The translations under genes and the position numbers were made by a program. From the NCBI GenBank assembly GCA_020636445.1, contig JACJXV010000051.1:1-26710 (forward strand): 26,710 bases of DNA, written 5' to 3'. This document shows positions 25,047 through 26,710 of the stretch, in pieces. This stretch comes from Lewinellaceae bacterium. GTDB taxonomy: Bacteria; Bacteroidota; Bacteroidia; Chitinophagales; Saprospiraceae. Below the pieces are notes generated by a model. That model was not told where the DNA came from, ran no database searches, and saw nothing but the letters and a program-made list of their open reading frames with translations. Numbering within the stretch: the stretch's first letter is position 1; each line of letters opens with the position of its first letter.

Positions 25047-25087
25047 CGGCAGCTTGAAACTTATTTCAATAATCAAAGCACTAGTTT

Positions 25088-26710
25088 ATGTATCTGTCCA
25101 AGTTAATGAGAACCCTCATTGCCGCGGCGCTGCTATTTGCCTTGCCGGCAATGGTCGTTGCCCAAGGGGTATCCACTTCCTCGATGAACGGTAAAATTAC
25201 CGATGAATCCGGGGAAGCGCTAATTGGCGCCAATATTGTTGCGCTGCACCAACCCTCAGGAACCAGCTATGGTACTGCTACTGACCTCGAAGGATTGTAC
25301 CGGATTCCTTCGATGCGGGTAGGTGGCCCTTACCAGATTACGGTTTCCTACACCGGTTACAGCGAAAAAGTCTTCAATGACGTTTATCTGCGTCTGGGAG
25401 AGTCCTTCCGGTTGAATATTACGCTGGAAGAAGGAGCCGTAACCCTGGAAGGAATTGTGGTAACCGCAGCTCCGGGAAGTGGTGGCAAAAATGCCGGTGC
25501 CTCCAAGCAAATCTCAGAACAGGATATCCTGGTGATGCCAACGCTGAACCGGGATCTGAAAGACTTTACACGGCTTACTCCACAAGTTCGGGAAGCCTTC
25601 GGTGGAGGGATTTCCATTGCAGGTGTTAACAACCGCTATAACGCTATTTATATCGATGGCGCGGTGAATAACGACGTATTTGGTCTCTCCTCACAAGGTA
25701 CTAACGGTGGCCAAACCGGTATTGCGCCATTCTCGGTAGATATCATCGATCAGGTGCAGGTGGTCATTTCACCTTATGATGTATCCTTAGGTGGTTTCGC
25801 TGGCGGTGGTATCAACGCCGTAACCAAGTCGGGGACCAACACCTTCAAAGGTACGGCCTACTACTTTAATCAAAATGAGAACCTGGCCGGCAAAACCAAC
25901 AAGCAACTACTGGATCGGCTCGGATCCACAGAAGGAAGCAAGTTGGCTGATTTTTCCCAGAAACTCTATGGTGCTTCCTTAGGTGGGCCATTAATTAAGG
26001 ATAAGGTTTTCTTCTTTGTCAACGCAGAAATCCGCGATGACCAGACACCTTCTCCATTCAACACTTCCTTATATGAAGGGGATGCTTCAGCCAGTGACTT
26101 ACAGGGATTGCGTTCGTTCCTGCAAAATCAGTACGGCTATGACCCCGGTGATTTTGGCGACAAAGTCGACAAGTTGGAAGGCCTGAGTTTATTTGCCAAG
26201 TTGGACATTAACCTGGGAGTGGGCAATAAACTGACCCTCCGCCACCAGTTTACCAAAGCAGAAAATACCGACCAGAACGGTAGCAGCAACCGGACGATCA
26301 ACTTCGCTAATAACGGAGTTTATTTCCCCAGCAAAACAAACTCTTTTGCCGCTGAATTGAACTCTACTTTTGGTACGAAAGCTTCCAACAACCTTATCGT
26401 GGGTATTACCTCGGTGCGGGATGACCGCGACCCTATTGGTAGCGACTTCCCTTACGTGACCATTTTTGATGGACTGGGGATAATTAACCTGGGTAGTGAG
26501 CAGTTCTCAACTGCCAACGATCTCCAGCAGGATATTATCACCATTACCGACAACTTCAAGTTGTACAAAGGAAAGCACACCTTTACCTTCGGTACCCACA
26601 ATGAATTCAGCAGCTTCTACAACCTCTTTATTCGTCAGAACTACGGGGTTTATGAATTTGCTACGTTGGCTGACTTCCTGGCAGGTAACCCTGCACGTGG
26701 TTATGACCGT
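25088..26710 (+). CDS. TonB-dependent receptor, Oar-like, 5' part (runs off the window)
   Basis: 541 codons are present from the ATG at 25088, open to the last base, so the C-terminal half is missing; such receptors are usually about 1,000-1,100 residues. Signal peptide at 1-26 (MYLSKLMRTLIAAALLFALP, ending AMVVAQ). A carboxypeptidase-regulatory-like beta-sandwich spans about 34-115 (NGKITDESGEALIGANIVAL, YRIPSMRVGGPYQITVSYTGY, LNITLEEGAVTLEGIVV), a fusion usual in Bacteroidota receptors. The plug follows (SISIAGVNNRYNAIYIDGAVNNDVFGL in part, then VQVVISPYDVSLGGFAGGGINAVTKSGTN), then barrel strands (YGASLGGPLIKDKVFFFVNAEI, LTLRHQFTKAENTD). Located in the outer membrane; transports a large or scarce ligand using TonB energy. 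The plug style matches Oar-like rather than SusC-type receptors. The ligand is unknown; the Pho-box-like site upstream hints at phosphate or a phosphorylated compound. Confidence 0.92.
   Translation, partial: MYLSKLMRTLIAAALLFALPAMVVAQGVSTSSMNGKITDESGEALIGANIVALHQPSGTSYGTATDLEGLYRIPSMRVGGPYQITVSYTGYSEKVFNDVYLRLGESFRLNITLEEGAVTLEGIVVTAAPGSGGKNAGASKQISEQDILVMPTLNRDLKDFTRLTPQVREAFGGGISIAGVNNRYNAIYIDGAVNNDVFGLSSQGTNGGQTGIAPFSVDIIDQVQVVISPYDVSLGGFAGGGINAVTKSGTNTFKGTAYYFNQNENLAGKTNKQLLDRLGSTEGSKLADFSQKLYGASLGGPLIKDKVFFFVNAEIRDDQTPSPFNTSLYEGDASASDLQGLRSFLQNQYGYDPGDFGDKVDKLEGLSLFAKLDINLGVGNKLTLRHQFTKAENTDQNGSSNRTINFANNGVYFPSKTNSFAAELNSTFGTKASNNLIVGITSVRDDRDPIGSDFPYVTIFDGLGIINLGSEQFSTANDLQQDIITITDNFKLYKGKHTFTFGTHNEFSSFYNLFIRQNYGVYEFATLADFLAGNPARGYDR

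Overview
The window looks like a chromosomal segment of a Bacteroidota bacterium, most likely of the Saprospiria type (Lewinella/Haliscomenobacter-like; this placement is inference). The signs are a type IX secretion (T9SS) C-terminal sorting domain, a Bacteroidota-style RHS/YD-repeat protein, an Oar-like TonB-dependent receptor with a carboxypeptidase-regulatory plug extension, a very long TamB, and promoter elements of the Bacteroidota TAnnTTTG type. Most of the window is housekeeping and envelope biology. The left end is an accessory polymorphic-toxin region.

Layout. (1) About 1-7,950, minus strand: a secreted Asp-box beta-propeller with a T9SS tail, then a giant RHS/YD-repeat protein of about 2,070 codons, then a small exported protein that overlaps the RHS 3' end. 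The RHS frame is cut by one in-frame TAA at 4859-4861. Its last ~208 residues, plus the small downstream gene, are AT-rich against a GC-rich core, as expected for an exchangeable toxin tip with its immunity gene. The tip carries an HELLDH (HExxxH) motif suggesting a metallopeptidase-type effector. (2) 7,945-8,560: a non-coding stretch with a perfect 25-bp-arm palindrome. (3) 8,561-16,855, minus strand: folP, an unrecognised three-TM protein with a SPOR-like tail, a YheT-type hydrolase and TamB, closely spaced as a likely operon. (4) 17,121-22,311, plus strand: a DUF4230-like membrane-anchored protein, a TPMT-like methyltransferase, an orphan NarL/FixJ-type response regulator and a secreted protein with five LysM domains. 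(5) 22,320-22,373: a repeat-rich palindrome. (6) 22,384-26,710: glpD, a convergent patatin-like phospholipase whose 3' end overlaps glpD, and the first 541 codons of a TonB-dependent receptor running off the window.

The most interesting regulatory signal is in the 268-bp divergent gap between the patatin and the TonB-dependent receptor. Each side carries direct hexamer repeats at exact 11-bp periodicity: TTAACA-N5-TTAACA before the receptor promoter, and TTTACA-N5-TTTACA-N5-TTTACA before the patatin start. This is the architecture of PhoB/PhoP boxes. Together with a phospholipase and glycerol-3-phosphate dehydrogenase next door, it suggests a phosphate-starvation (phospholipid scavenging and uptake) locus. 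That link is a hypothesis from motif and context. No tRNA, rRNA, CRISPR array or insertion sequence was recognised.
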